A stretch of DNA of 64,000 bases, from assembly GCF_900207585.1 (NCBI RefSeq), contig NZ_OAOP01000012.1, positions 62,001 through 126,000 on the forward strand, written 5' to 3'. The notes under the pieces were generated by a model. It was not told where the DNA came from. It was given only the letters and a program-made list of their open reading frames with translations, and did no database searches. The DNA comes from Bacillus oleivorans (GTDB taxonomy: Bacteria > Bacillota > Bacilli > Bacillales > JC228). Of this stretch, positions 46,368-54,908 are shown in pieces. Position numbers and translations under genes: made by a program. The number at the start of each line of letters is the position of its first letter. Position 1 is the stretch's first letter.

Positions 46368-47990
46368 TCAATTATTTCCTTTGTCTGGTTTAGGCATATC
46401 TGTATCCTCTCGTTCTATATTACGTTGACTAATAAAACGCGGACGAGATACTTGAGCCCATCGCGGAAATTGAAATACGGCATCTTTTTGATCTTCTTTA
46501 ATATAAGGAGCAAATGGTGACAAATAAGGGACTCCAAACGATCTCAAATTGCATAAATGAAGGATGACTGCAAAAAATCCAAACGTTATTCCAAAAAAAC
46601 CAAATGAAGCTGCTAAACCCATGAATGGGAAACGAAGCATTCTAATGGATATGGATAAATTATAAGAACTAACAATAAAACTTGATATCGCTGTAATCGA
46701 AACAACAATAACCATCGCAGCTGAAACGATTCCTGCCTCTACTGCTGCGGTTCCAATGACTAAAGTTCCAACAATCGATACTGCCTGACCAATAGCTCTT
46801 GGCAATCTCAATCCTGATTCACGCAAGATCTCAAAAGTAACCTCCATCATAAGAGCTTCAACAAATGCCGGAAACGGAACCCCTTCACGTTGTGCTGCCA
46901 GACTTATTAATAATGGTGTTGGCAGCATTTCTTGATGAAAAGTCGTAATCGCAATATATACGGATGGTCCTAACATCGCGATCAATAAACCGATTAATCT
47001 AAGAATCCGTAAAAGTGTCGTAATATCAGAGCGATTATAATAATCATCTGGAGCATGAAGAAATTGAATGAATACGGCCGGGACTATTAATACGAACGGA
47101 GTTCCATCGACAAGTATGGCAATCCTTCCTTCTAAAAGATTTCCAGCAATCACATCAGGACGTTCAGAACTATAAATGGTAGGAAAAGGGGTATATGTCT
47201 CATCTTGGATAAGTTCTTCAATATATAAGGTATCCAAAATACTGTCAATGTTAATCGTATCTAAGCGTCTCCTGATTTCTTCTATTACTTTGTTATTAGC
47301 AATTCCTTTAATATACATTAAAGACACGGTAGTCTTTGTTTGTTTTCCCATTTTTCTTGATTCTAGCCAAAGATTAGGATTATTTATTTTTCGGCGAATT
47401 AACGCGGTATTGACGCGAATATTTTCTGTTAAGGCCTCCCTTGGTCCCCTTATGGAATTTTCGGAAGATGGTTCCGTAACATTCCGTTCTTTTCCACCTT
47501 TCATGCTAATAGCTAATCCGACGGAATATCCATTGATCAAAAGAATGACATTTCCTGAAAAAAGGGATTCGTATAGTGAATTATAATTAGAAATATCTTT
47601 GATTTCTGCAACTGTCAGGGTTGTTTCTTTTATGTTTAAAACAAGTTCTTCCATACTTATCGTGTTTAAATCTGCCTGTGGAAAATCTTTCATCAATGAT
47701 TCTAAGATGAATTCCTGGTTCGAAATAGTATCGACAAGCCCATCGGTAAAAATAATGCTTGCTTTTATTGATTTTTCTCTTCCGATCCGGAATTCACGTA
47801 TGATTATATCTTCACTGTACCCAAGAGTTTCTTTAATTTTTTGAAGGTTTTCAGCTAAATTAGTATATAATTGATCATGGTTTATTTGATTTTGTGAATT
47901 ATTTGCCTGTTTATGCTGTTTTTGTTTTCCCCGATGTTTTCTTGGTGATTTCTTGAAAAAATCCACAGATGATCCCCGCTTTTTTTTCAT
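46368..47990 (-). CDS. Spore germinant receptor subunit A (GerAA/GerKA family)
   Basis: The protein of about 540 residues has a hydrophilic N-terminal domain (DGLVDTISNQEFILESLM, NVILLINGYSVGLAIS) and a C-terminal membrane domain with the family signatures RPDVIAGNLLEGRIAILVDGTPF and PRAIGQAVSIVGTLVIGTAAVEAG. A subunits form the pentameric ion channel of the receptor. The start is uncertain: ATG 47990 (MKKKRGSSVDFF) is used here, with ATG 48008 or 48035 possible. It is divergent from gerC, which is unusual. Confidence 0.93.
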   Translation of the reverse strand: MKKKRGSSVDFFKKSPRKHRGKQKQHKQANNSQNQINHDQLYTNLAENLQKIKETLGYSEDIIIREFRIGREKSIKASIIFTDGLVDTISNQEFILESLMKDFPQADLNTISMEELVLNIKETTLTVAEIKDISNYNSLYESLFSGNVILLINGYSVGLAISMKGGKERNVTEPSSENSIRGPREALTENIRVNTALIRRKINNPNLWLESRKMGKQTKTTVSLMYIKGIANNKVIEEIRRRLDTINIDSILDTLYIEELIQDETYTPFPTIYSSERPDVIAGNLLEGRIAILVDGTPFVLIVPAVFIQFLHAPDDYYNRSDITTLLRILRLIGLLIAMLGPSVYIAITTFHQEMLPTPLLISLAAQREGVPFPAFVEALMMEVTFEILRESGLRLPRAIGQAVSIVGTLVIGTAAVEAGIVSAAMVIVVSITAISSFIVSSYNLSISIRMLRFPFMGLAASFGFFGITFGFFAVILHLCNLRSFGVPYLSPFAPYIKEDQKDAVFQFPRWAQVSRPRFISQRNIEREDTDMPKPDKGNN

Positions 47991-48144
47991 ATTTTTTTCC
48001 AAAATCATCCCTTCTATACTGTTGAAAATAAACATTTTTTAAAATTATTCAGTTTTTGACAAACTTCTCTTTATATGAGAATACTTTGCAATTTATTCGT
48101 TTAGGCTAACCATATACACTCATATGAACTAGAGGAGTCAGCGG

Positions 48145-49356
48145 ATGAATCGTAAAATCCTTACTATTTTCATTTGTCTTTCATTGTTTATGATGGTTAC
48201 AGGATGTTGGAATCGAAGAGAATTAAATGATCTGGCTATTGCTGTTGCATTGGGTATTGACAAAGTGGATGAGCAATATCTGTTAACTGTACAAATTGTA
48301 AATCCAGGTGAGATTGCAGCCAGGCAAGGGGGTGGGAGGAGCACTCCTGTTGTCGTTTTTCAAGAAAAAGGGGAGACATTATTTGAATCTTTGAGAAAAA
48401 TAACGACTAATTCTCCAAGAAAAGTATACCTGGCTCATCTTAGAATGTTAGTATTTGGTGAAGAATTTGCAAAAGAAGGGATTAGGAATACAATGGATTT
48501 TATTTCAAGAGATCATGAAATAAGACCAGACTTTTATTTTGCGGTAGCAAAGGATTCAAGAGCAGAAGACATATTAAAAGTATTAACATCATTAGAGGAT
48601 ATTCCAGCCAATAAATTATTAAGTGCTCTTGAAACTTCCGAGAAAGTGTGGGCTCCTACTATGTCCGTTACATTTGATACACTGAATTCCAAGCTGAGTA
48701 GTCAAGGAGCTAACCCCATCATAACTGGTGTTATGAAAACAGGCGATAGCCAAACTGGCGGAAAAAATCAAAATATAGAGAATATTGATCCCCCTGTAAG
48801 ACTTAAATATGATGGAATGGGGGTTTTTAAGGGTGAAAAATTAATTGGGTGGTTAAGTGAAGATGACAGTAAAGGATTGAATTTTGCACTTGGAGAGGTG
48901 AAAAATACAATAGTAGCGACCTCATGTCCCCAAGAAGAAGGAAAAGTAGCATTAGAGGTCGTTCGCACAAATGCAGAATTAAATACAACAGTAAAAAACG
49001 GAGAACCGACAGGAACTATAAAGTTGTTTATAGATGCCAATGTAGCTGATGTAGAATGTTCAGGTTTAGATTTAACTCAAGTAAGCACCATTGATGATCT
49101 TGAAAAAAGAACTGGAGAAAAAATCAAGGACCAAATAAATTCTTCAATAGAAGCTGCTCAAAAAAAATATAAATCAGACATTTTCAGTTTCGGTGAAGCT
49201 TTACATCGTTCTGAACCTGAATATTGGAACGAGATAAAATCAGAGTGGGATCAAAGGTTTTCGGATATGTCAGTCACTGTAGATGTTAAAGTGAGAATTC
49301 ATCATACCGGTACAATTGGTAATTACGACATTCAAGAGGAGGGGAAACCGGGGTAA
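48145..49356 (+). CDS. Spore germinant receptor subunit C lipoprotein (GerAC/GerKC family)
   Basis: The 403-residue protein has a lipoprotein signal with lipobox VTGC, followed by the invariant WNRRELNDLAIAVALGID. The rest matches the Ger(x)C family of three domains, including FIEAAQKKYKSDIFSFGEALHR-type sequence (SIEAAQKKYKSDIFSFGEA). The C subunit is anchored on the outer face of the spore inner membrane. It is transcribed away from gerA across a gap of about 110-155 bases that must hold both promoters. AGAGGAG precedes the ATG. Confidence 0.95.
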   Translation: MNRKILTIFICLSLFMMVTGCWNRRELNDLAIAVALGIDKVDEQYLLTVQIVNPGEIAARQGGGRSTPVVVFQEKGETLFESLRKITTNSPRKVYLAHLRMLVFGEEFAKEGIRNTMDFISRDHEIRPDFYFAVAKDSRAEDILKVLTSLEDIPANKLLSALETSEKVWAPTMSVTFDTLNSKLSSQGANPIITGVMKTGDSQTGGKNQNIENIDPPVRLKYDGMGVFKGEKLIGWLSEDDSKGLNFALGEVKNTIVATSCPQEEGKVALEVVRTNAELNTTVKNGEPTGTIKLFIDANVADVECSGLDLTQVSTIDDLEKRTGEKIKDQINSSIEAAQKKYKSDIFSFGEALHRSEPEYWNEIKSEWDQRFSDMSVTVDVKVRIHHTGTIGNYDIQEEGKPG

Positions 49357-49444
49357 CAGGAAAAGACTACTAGTTAACTGAATGAAAGATTTGATAGAAT
49401 AGACCAGAACAGAGAGGATGTAATGAGTCAGAGGGGGAAAAGCA

Positions 49445-50605
49445 GTGCAATTAGAAAAGTTTATTGATCGCAGGAAAAGTCATTCCGTAAAGTGGTATTT
49501 AAACAATGATGAAATCATCCCGCTTTGCATTGCAGATATGGATTTTCAGGTTTCCGAAGAGATTCGGTCGGCAATTTCCCAAAAAGCGCTACATGGGATA
49601 TACGGCTACAGCACTTTTTGTGAGAGATATTTTGACGCCATCATCCATTGGTGGGAGACACAGCATCAATGGGAGTTAAAAAGGGAGTGGATTCAATTTA
49701 GCCCAGGAATTATTCCAGGGATGAATTTGCTTTTAAAAGTATTAACTAAGCCTGGAGATCACGTTATCATACAGGAGCCTGTATACTACCCTTTCTACCA
49801 GACTATTAAAACACAAGGCTGCCTGATTCAAGAGAATTCACTGATCTATCAAAATGGCCGCTATGAAATCGACTTTGTTGACTTTGAAAAGAAAGCTGCT
49901 CACCCGCGTGCAAAAGTATTTATTCTTTGCAACCCTCATAATCCAGTAGGGAGAGTGTGGTCTGAAGCAGAATTAAAGCAGTTAGGCGAAATTTGTGTCA
50001 GGCATAATATTATCGTTATTTCCGATGAAATGCATTGTGATTTAACGTTTAAAGGTTTTCGGCATACTCCGTATGCGACTGTTGCCCCGTCACATCTTAT
50101 GAATACCATAACCTGTGTCGCTCCAAGTAAAACCTTTAATATTGCCGGAATGCAAAGTTCCATTATCATCATTCCTAATGATGAGGTTCGTGAAAAATAC
50201 CAAGAAATATTAGAAGGTTATGGCCTTATGAGACCGAATGCGTTTGCGATTGAAGGAACGATTGCTGCCTATTATCATGGGTTACCATGGCTCATACAGG
50301 TCAAACAATATTTAGAGGAAAATGTAAACTTTGTAACGAGCTATCTTGAGGAGAATATTCCTGAAATTAAACCTGTAAAGCCAGAAGCCACCCATTTAAT
50401 TTGGTTAGATTGCCGGGATTTGCCGATTGAACCACAGAAACTTCATTCATTCTTTTTTGAAAATGCGGGTATTCGTTTAGATGAAGGGCGAAAGTTTGGT
50501 CCTGGCGGGGAAGGGTTTGAAAGAATGAATATTGCTTGCCCGCGTGAGATTTTAGAGTCAGCACTGGGCAGAATTGAAAAAGCGGTTAAAAACATACAAA
50601 AGTAG
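49445..50605 (+). CDS. patB: MalY/PatB-type cystathionine beta-lyase/aminotransferase
   Basis: The 386-residue fold-type I PLP protein shows the MalY/PatB pattern: DRRKSHSVKWYLNN and PLCIADMDFQV at the N-terminus, ILCNPHNPVGRVW, ISDEMHCDLTF, and the PLP lysine in APSKTFNIAGMQ. These enzymes split cystathionine or cysteine conjugates to thiol, pyruvate and ammonia. It starts with GTG behind GAGGGGG. It stands alone. Confidence 0.9.
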   Translation: MQLEKFIDRRKSHSVKWYLNNDEIIPLCIADMDFQVSEEIRSAISQKALHGIYGYSTFCERYFDAIIHWWETQHQWELKREWIQFSPGIIPGMNLLLKVLTKPGDHVIIQEPVYYPFYQTIKTQGCLIQENSLIYQNGRYEIDFVDFEKKAAHPRAKVFILCNPHNPVGRVWSEAELKQLGEICVRHNIIVISDEMHCDLTFKGFRHTPYATVAPSHLMNTITCVAPSKTFNIAGMQSSIIIIPNDEVREKYQEILEGYGLMRPNAFAIEGTIAAYYHGLPWLIQVKQYLEENVNFVTSYLEENIPEIKPVKPEATHLIWLDCRDLPIEPQKLHSFFFENAGIRLDEGRKFGPGGEGFERMNIACPREILESALGRIEKAVKNIQK

Positions 50606-50682
50606 ATCGGTTGCATTGTGATGCAGTTTCTTGGCAGCCTTTTAATCGTATTAAGAGCAGATTTTAAGAAAGGAGTGATTAC

Positions 50683-51243
50683 ATGTCCATAGACATTGAG
50701 ACATTTCCTGTATTAGAAACTGACAGACTAGTATTAAGAAAAGTTATCAAAGAAGATGCACATAGCATTTTTAAGTATCTCTCTGATGAAGAGGTAATGA
50801 GGTATTATGGATTAGAACCTTTTCAAACAGTCGACGATGCCTTAAGTGAGATTTCATGGTATGAAACGATACAAAACAGTAAAACTGGCATTAGATGGGG
50901 AATTACTTTAAAAGGTGAAGGAGAGGTTATTGGAAGCTGCGGTTTCCATAACACTGTTTCTCAGCATTATCGTGCTGAAATTGGGTTTGAGTTAAGTAAA
51001 GAGTATTGGGGAAAAGGAATAGCTAGTGAAGCCATTAAAGCTATGATAAGTTTTGGATTTGAGCAAATAAATTTAAATAGGATCGAAGCGTTAATTGAAC
51101 AGCAAAATTTCCCCTCACAAAAGCTTGTAGAAAAACAGGGCTTTATCAGGGAAGGATTATTGAGAAGTTATGAGTTTACTCGCGGTAAATTTGATGACTT
51201 ATATATGTATTCATTGTTAAAAAAAGACTTTATTATTTTTTAA
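50683..51243 (+). CDS. GNAT family N-acetyltransferase (RimJ/RimL type)
   Basis: The 186-residue protein has the N-terminal ETDRLVLRKVIKEDAHSIFKYL of ribosomal-protein alanine acetyltransferase-like GNATs, the core AEIGFELSKEYWGKGIASEAIKA with the acetyl-CoA site, and the INLNRIEALIEQQNFPSQKLVEKQGF segment. The frame is intact, unlike the GNAT at 1077. The substrate is unknown. AAAGGAGTG precedes the ATG. Confidence 0.92.
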   Translation: MSIDIETFPVLETDRLVLRKVIKEDAHSIFKYLSDEEVMRYYGLEPFQTVDDALSEISWYETIQNSKTGIRWGITLKGEGEVIGSCGFHNTVSQHYRAEIGFELSKEYWGKGIASEAIKAMISFGFEQINLNRIEALIEQQNFPSQKLVEKQGFIREGLLRSYEFTRGKFDDLYMYSLLKKDFIIF

Positions 51244-51300
51244 TAAAAGTTCATACATTTATTGGAAAGATGGAATAAATATATTGCCATATTTTGAAAT

Positions 51301-51334
51301 GGCGCGCCTGTCACCACCCGAATGTTCTTGTTTC
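51301..51334. repeat. 34-bp dispersed repeat, copy 2
   Basis: GGCGCGCCTGTCACCACCCG followed by AATGTTCTTGTTTC, two differences from copy 1 at 43356, same orientation. Confidence 0.9.
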
Positions 51335-51447
51335 ACAGGCATAGAAGTATTTTAGTTAGATGATTGAATCGAAAAAAGTTGTGATTGATAATGTTCAGCG
51401 TAAGTCATAGTCCAAAGGAGACAAGCAGCATATATATAAGGTAAGGG

Positions 51448-51498
51448 GAGAGCGATTTCGGCAGGGTTTTATTAGCAGGCTGAAAGGAGATCGCTCTC
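51448..51498 (+). promoter_or_regulatory. Long hairpin upstream of the holin gene
   Basis: GAGAGCGAT and ATCGCTCTC pair perfectly over nine bases around a loop of about 33 bases. It ends 26 bases before the holin start codon and has no T-tract, so it is not a typical terminator. Confidence 0.6.
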
Positions 51499-51523
51499 TA
51501 ATAGACGAAGGGTGGTGGTGCGT

Positions 51524-51796
51524 TTGATCAATTGGAAAGTGCGGTTTAAGAATCCTACTTTTATTTTTACAGTTTTTATCCCTGGTCTTATTTTTCTTAC
51601 TCAAATGATATTGTCTTTCATCAATACTTTTATATATCCAATTGGTTTCACCATTTCAGATGATGCTGTCAATGGATTATTAGGAATAGTTAACTTCATT
51701 GCATTTACGTTCTTCGGTATAGGAGGAGTCATCGATCCGACAACGAAGGGTATAAGAGATAGCATAAGAGCAAGAAAATATACGAGACCGATGTAA
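51524..51796 (+). CDS. phi LC3-type phage holin, lone gene
   Basis: The 90-residue protein begins INWKVRFKNPTFIFTVFIPG and ends GVIDPTTKGIRDSIRARKYTRPM. This is the pattern of phi LC3 family holins: two membrane helices and the DPTTKG motif. Start TTG 51524 is chosen for AGGGTGG upstream; longer forms from GTG 51512 are possible. There is no endolysin or other phage gene nearby, so it is a stray or domesticated holin. Confidence 0.85.
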   Translation: MINWKVRFKNPTFIFTVFIPGLIFLTQMILSFINTFIYPIGFTISDDAVNGLLGIVNFIAFTFFGIGGVIDPTTKGIRDSIRARKYTRPM

Positions 51797-51902
51797 ACTG
51801 CTTATTAAAAGAGAAAGGAATTACCTCAAGACCCGTTTCTTCTGTGAGTTATCAGGAGAACGGGTCCAATTCTGTCCAATGGAATCCAACTTCCTTTAGG
51901 AA

Positions 51903-51937
51903 AATAAAAAACCGCTCAAATCTAAAATCCAAGCGGC
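51903..51937 (-). terminator. Terminator of the methyltransferase gene
   Basis: On the minus strand CCGCTTGGATTTTAGATTT and TGAGCGG form a stem, with TTTTTTATTTT after it. Confidence 0.75.
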
Positions 51938-51955
51938 TGAAATTGAAAATTAATT

Positions 51956-52636
51956 CTATTTAGTAGTAACAACTAAAATAAGGGACAGAGGTTTACCGTC
52001 AATCGGGTCAAACGGCTCTTGGCAATCCGCAAGTTGAAGTCCTGCTTCATGAAGGTCTCGAACCCACGATGCCAACGTTCGGAAATACCAAGGCATACTT
52101 GCCTGATAGCCTTCACCCATACCATCGAAATTTTCGATTCTCCAGCCATTCTCGTAACGGTCCATCTCGTTATGGATGACAGAAATAGGGTGGAGGGTTT
52201 GAATAATGATTTTGCCAGATTTCTTTAATACAAGTTTGCTAGCTTCAAGGACAGACTGAATCTGTTCTGATAAAAGCGAAAAATTAAATACAACCACATC
52301 AAAATTGCTTCCTACCTTAGTCGGATCATCTGAAAATTGGCCGTAGTTCAGCCAAAAAAATTCTCCGCTGCCCAGTTTCCTGGCCGCATCAATTAAAGGT
52401 TCACTGCCATCAATCCCGACGACTCGAATATCTTTTCTTGCAAGTTCTCTTGCAAGCCAGCCTTCGCCGCAGCCTATGTCTAAGACAGCTTGCGGGTCTT
52501 GCGCTAGGATAGCCTGAATAATCGCTGGATTCGTAACTGTTTTCCTGCTCTTAATTTTTTCCTCTCTAATCGATTCAGTCCAAGCCTTGCTATTAACCTC
52601 CCAGCTTTCTTCAAGCTGCTCCTCATAATGATTCAC
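51956..52636 (-). CDS. Class I SAM-dependent methyltransferase
   Basis: The 226-residue protein has the SAM-binding motif I VLDIGCGEGWLARELA, motif II GIDGSEPLIDAA and FDVVVFNFSLL, in the Methyltransf_25/11 layout. Substrate unknown. GTG 52636 is preferred because GGGGGAAA lies just upstream and N-terminal NHYEEQLEESWEVNSKAW looks complete. It is divergent from the hflX leader, with the hflX promoter starting 44 bases away. Confidence 0.9.
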   Translation of the reverse strand: MNHYEEQLEESWEVNSKAWTESIREEKIKSRKTVTNPAIIQAILAQDPQAVLDIGCGEGWLARELARKDIRVVGIDGSEPLIDAARKLGSGEFFWLNYGQFSDDPTKVGSNFDVVVFNFSLLSEQIQSVLEASKLVLKKSGKIIIQTLHPISVIHNEMDRYENGWRIENFDGMGEGYQASMPWYFRTLASWVRDLHEAGLQLADCQEPFDPIDGKPLSLILVVTTK

Positions 52637-52679
52637 TATTTTTCCCCCTAACATATAGATGTTTTTAAATGATATACCA

Positions 52680-52708
52680 TTGATTTCCAGATTCCAGAAT
52701 GGTATGAT
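52680..52708 (+). promoter_or_regulatory. Promoter of the hflXr leader
   Basis: TTGATT (52680-52685) and TATGAT (52703-52708) are 17 bases apart. Transcription would start near 52715, about 355 bases before the hflX coding sequence. Confidence 0.8.
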
Positions 52709-52743
52709 ATAAATATTCTATAAGAATTGGAGGGTTTCCTTTG

Positions 52744-52782
52744 GTGTATTGCAGATTGCGATTCCAAGGTTTGAACAGATAA
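52744..52782 (+). CDS. Leader peptide (uORF) of the second hflX
   Basis: A TTGGAGGGT ribosome-binding site lies nine bases before a GTG that opens a 12-codon frame, MYCRLRFQGLNR, ending in TAA. Position close behind the promoter and the hairpin TTTGAAC/GTTCAAA that overlaps its end suggest a leader peptide whose translation sets the fold of downstream RNA. Antibiotic-induced ribosome stalling there would favour readthrough. Listeria hflXr is controlled by such an attenuator; the case here is inferred. Confidence 0.65.
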   Translation: MYCRLRFQGLNR

Positions 52783-52903
52783 TTGAATCGTTCAAAGTCT
52801 CTGCCGTCTGTGCAGAGTAAATGGGATTGGTCTGCCTATCTTTAGGAAGCCTTTTATTTTACGGTATGTAAGAAAAGGGGGGACGAATTCGGCCCCTCTT
52901 TTT
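52770..52903 (+). promoter_or_regulatory. Attenuator region of the second hflX
   Basis: Several hairpins follow the uORF. TTTGAAC (52770) pairs with GTTCAAA (52790). CTCTGC (52799) pairs with GCAGAG (52812). A hairpin around CCTATCTTTAGG (52829-52860) ends in CTTTTATTTT. GGGG/CCCC at 52872-52903 ends in CTCTTTTT. Another stem TTTTCCCC/GGGGAGAA at 52930-52956 could compete with the last. Two look like terminators, so the gene is probably controlled by conditional termination. Confidence 0.65.
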
Positions 52904-53068
52904 GCTGTCTTCAAATAAGTGAAACTACGCTTTTCCCCGTCCAAAAAGGGGAGAAGTCTATCCATTTTTTGAGCAACGGGCCAAAGTGTCTGGACCCCTT
53001 CCATTGACGTATGTACAGGCGGGATCAGTCTGTGTTTTTTTATATTTATGAAATGGAGGAAAACATGT

Positions 53069-54325
53069 ATGCCAGAAAAACACAAAGCGCTCCTTGTCGG
53101 TGTGAATTTAAATAGTCAGGATCACTTCGATTATTCGATGAAGGAATTAGAAAACTTGGCCGAAGCCTGTGACTTAGAAGTAGTGGGAAAAGTCACTCAA
53201 AATCTCAGCAAAATTCATAAAGCCCATTACCTTGGGTCTGGTAAGCTGAAGGAAACCAGTGAGCTTTTTAATGAAACAGGAGCTAATATAATCATATTTA
53301 ACGACGAATTATCTCCCACTCAGACCCGAAACCTTGAAGAAATATTTAATTGCGAAGTCATCGACCGAACGATGTTAATATTAGCTATTTTCGAAAGAAG
53401 GGCCAAGACAAGAGAAGCTATGCTCCAGGTTGAAGCAGCCCATTTAAAATACATGCTGCCGCGGATTGCCGGTCAAGGTGAGTCATTAGGACGCCAAGGC
53501 GGGGGAGCGGGTTTAAAAAATCGAGGCTCGGGGGAAACCAAATTAGAACTCGACCGCAGAAAAATCGAAGAGAAAATTTCTTTTTTAAACAAAGAACTTG
53601 ACGTACTTGTCAGTCAGCGTAAAGTTCAAAGGAATCTGCGGAAAAAGAGCGGGGTACCGCTTGTGTCTCTAGTTGGATATACAAACGCCGGAAAATCAAC
53701 GATTATGAATGCATTGGTGAGGAAAAATAGTGCTTCGGATAACAAACAAGTTTTCGAAAGAGATATGCTGTTTGCCACCCTCGACACGTCTGTCCGGAAA
53801 ATGAAGCTGCCGAAAAACCAATCGTTTCTGTTAGCAGATACGGTCGGATTCGTGGATAAATTGCCGCATCATCTAGTCAAAGCATTTCGCTCGACACTAG
53901 AGGAAGCAGCATCTGCTGACCTCCTAATCCATGTCGTTGACTATTCGAGTCCGTACTATCAGGAACAAATCAATGTCACAAATAAAACTTTAAAAGAAAT
54001 GGGAATCGACCATATTCCGATGATATATGCTTTTAATAAGTCCGATTTAACCGATGTAGAGTTTCCGCTGAAAGAGGGGAATCGGCTGTATCTTTCAGCA
54101 AAAGAGGGAACAGGAATTGATGAACTCGTCGACATGATTAGCGAGCAAACGACAAAGGACCATATCCATTGTGAGATGCTGATTCCCTTTGATCAGGGGG
54201 GACTGATTTCTTATCTCAATGAATATGCTAGTATTCTTGCGATTAGTTACGAGAATGAAGGAACAAAATTAAGCCTAAAGTGCAGGAAAAGTGATTTTGA
54301 GAAGTATCAGCAGTATGTGATTTGA
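53069..54325 (+). CDS. hflXr: HflX-type GTPase, resistance-type paralogue (HflXr-like)
   Basis: The 418-residue protein has the HflX N-domain (DHFDYSMKELENLAEAC, KAHYLGSGKLKE, RGSGETKLELDRRKIE) and a G domain with P-loop [14 protein letters not shown] and FNKSD. It is clearly diverged from the copy at 3310. Its N-terminus and position behind an attenuator match Listeria HflXr, which rescues ribosomes from lincosamides and macrolides. I choose ATG 53069, with TGGAGGAAAAC upstream, over ATG 53048. It is followed by a terminator. Confidence 0.88.
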   Translation: MPEKHKALLVGVNLNSQDHFDYSMKELENLAEACDLEVVGKVTQNLSKIHKAHYLGSGKLKETSELFNETGANIIIFNDELSPTQTRNLEEIFNCEVIDRTMLILAIFERRAKTREAMLQVEAAHLKYMLPRIAGQGESLGRQGGGAGLKNRGSGETKLELDRRKIEEKISFLNKELDVLVSQRKVQRNLRKKSGVPLVSLVGYTNAGKSTIMNALVRKNSASDNKQVFERDMLFATLDTSVRKMKLPKNQSFLLADTVGFVDKLPHHLVKAFRSTLEEAASADLLIHVVDYSSPYYQEQINVTNKTLKEMGIDHIPMIYAFNKSDLTDVEFPLKEGNRLYLSAKEGTGIDELVDMISEQTTKDHIHCEMLIPFDQGGLISYLNEYASILAISYENEGTKLSLKCRKSDFEKYQQYVI

Positions 54326-54332
54326 TGTGGAC

Positions 54333-54366
54333 CTATCTCTCTGTCAAGAGCAGGGGGATAGGTTTT
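54333..54366 (+). terminator. Terminator of the second hflX
   Basis: CCTATC and GATAGG with inner pairs flank a loop, then TTTTTTC. Confidence 0.85.
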
Positions 54367-54399
54367 TTCATTTCTTTGGTCTAATCCATAATCTCCTTC

Positions 54400-54822
54400 T
54401 TATGGAATGAAAAGTTCGGCTTCCATTCTTGCTATTTCTTCAGCTAATACCCGACTTCCCCCTTGAGCTTCAATTAATGTACCGAACACTTGTATCCAAT
54501 CCCCAAGCGTAGTGATTTCTTGTCCTTTCAGCTGGATATAATCATCACTTGTTATAACCTGCTGTGTAACACCGATACTTTCTAATAATTGGCCAATCGA
54601 TTGAATCCAAACTCCATGTATGATTTGTCTTTCATTTGGATCAGATCTGATTTCCTCACTAATCGATGCAATTTTTGATAAGAGGATTGCCTCCATGAAC
54701 TGACCAATAAATTGAATCCAGACTGCAATCGAAACTTGTTTTTCAAGCTGTAATATCAAATCCTCATTGTCAGAGGTGTTATTTTTTTTGGTTTCCTTCG
54801 AATTTTCTACTTGAGATGTCAT
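54400..54822 (-). CDS. WIQ-repeat protein of unknown function
   Basis: The 140-residue protein has a polar N-terminal tail and then repeats of the form WIQxxGxxxE: VWIQFIGQFMEAI, VWIQSIGQLLESIG, DYIQLKGQEI and DWIQVFGTLIEAQG. They probably form helical hairpins. It resembles a Bacillus family of repetitive proteins I recall as DUF6944, but that name is tentative. ATG 54822 is chosen for GGGGTGA upstream. It stands alone, opposite to hflXr. Confidence 0.65.
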   Translation of the reverse strand: MTSQVENSKETKKNNTSDNEDLILQLEKQVSIAVWIQFIGQFMEAILLSKIASISEEIRSDPNERQIIHGVWIQSIGQLLESIGVTQQVITSDDYIQLKGQEITTLGDWIQVFGTLIEAQGGSRVLAEEIARMEAELFIP

Positions 54823-54908
54823 GTTTTTCACCCCATTTCATTACATACTTATGCAAGTTAATGGGTGAATGCCATTGATAAACTTATAGACTTCGCCTAG
54901 CTGTCGAT

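Noticed and set aside
48036-48144. Sigma-G promoters in the divergent ger region
   Set aside because: Expected from biology, but no pair of boxes matched well enough to place.
54309-54362. Selenocysteine readthrough of the TGA stop of the second hflX
   Set aside because: The extension is about a dozen codons, falls inside the terminator and the protein already has full family length.
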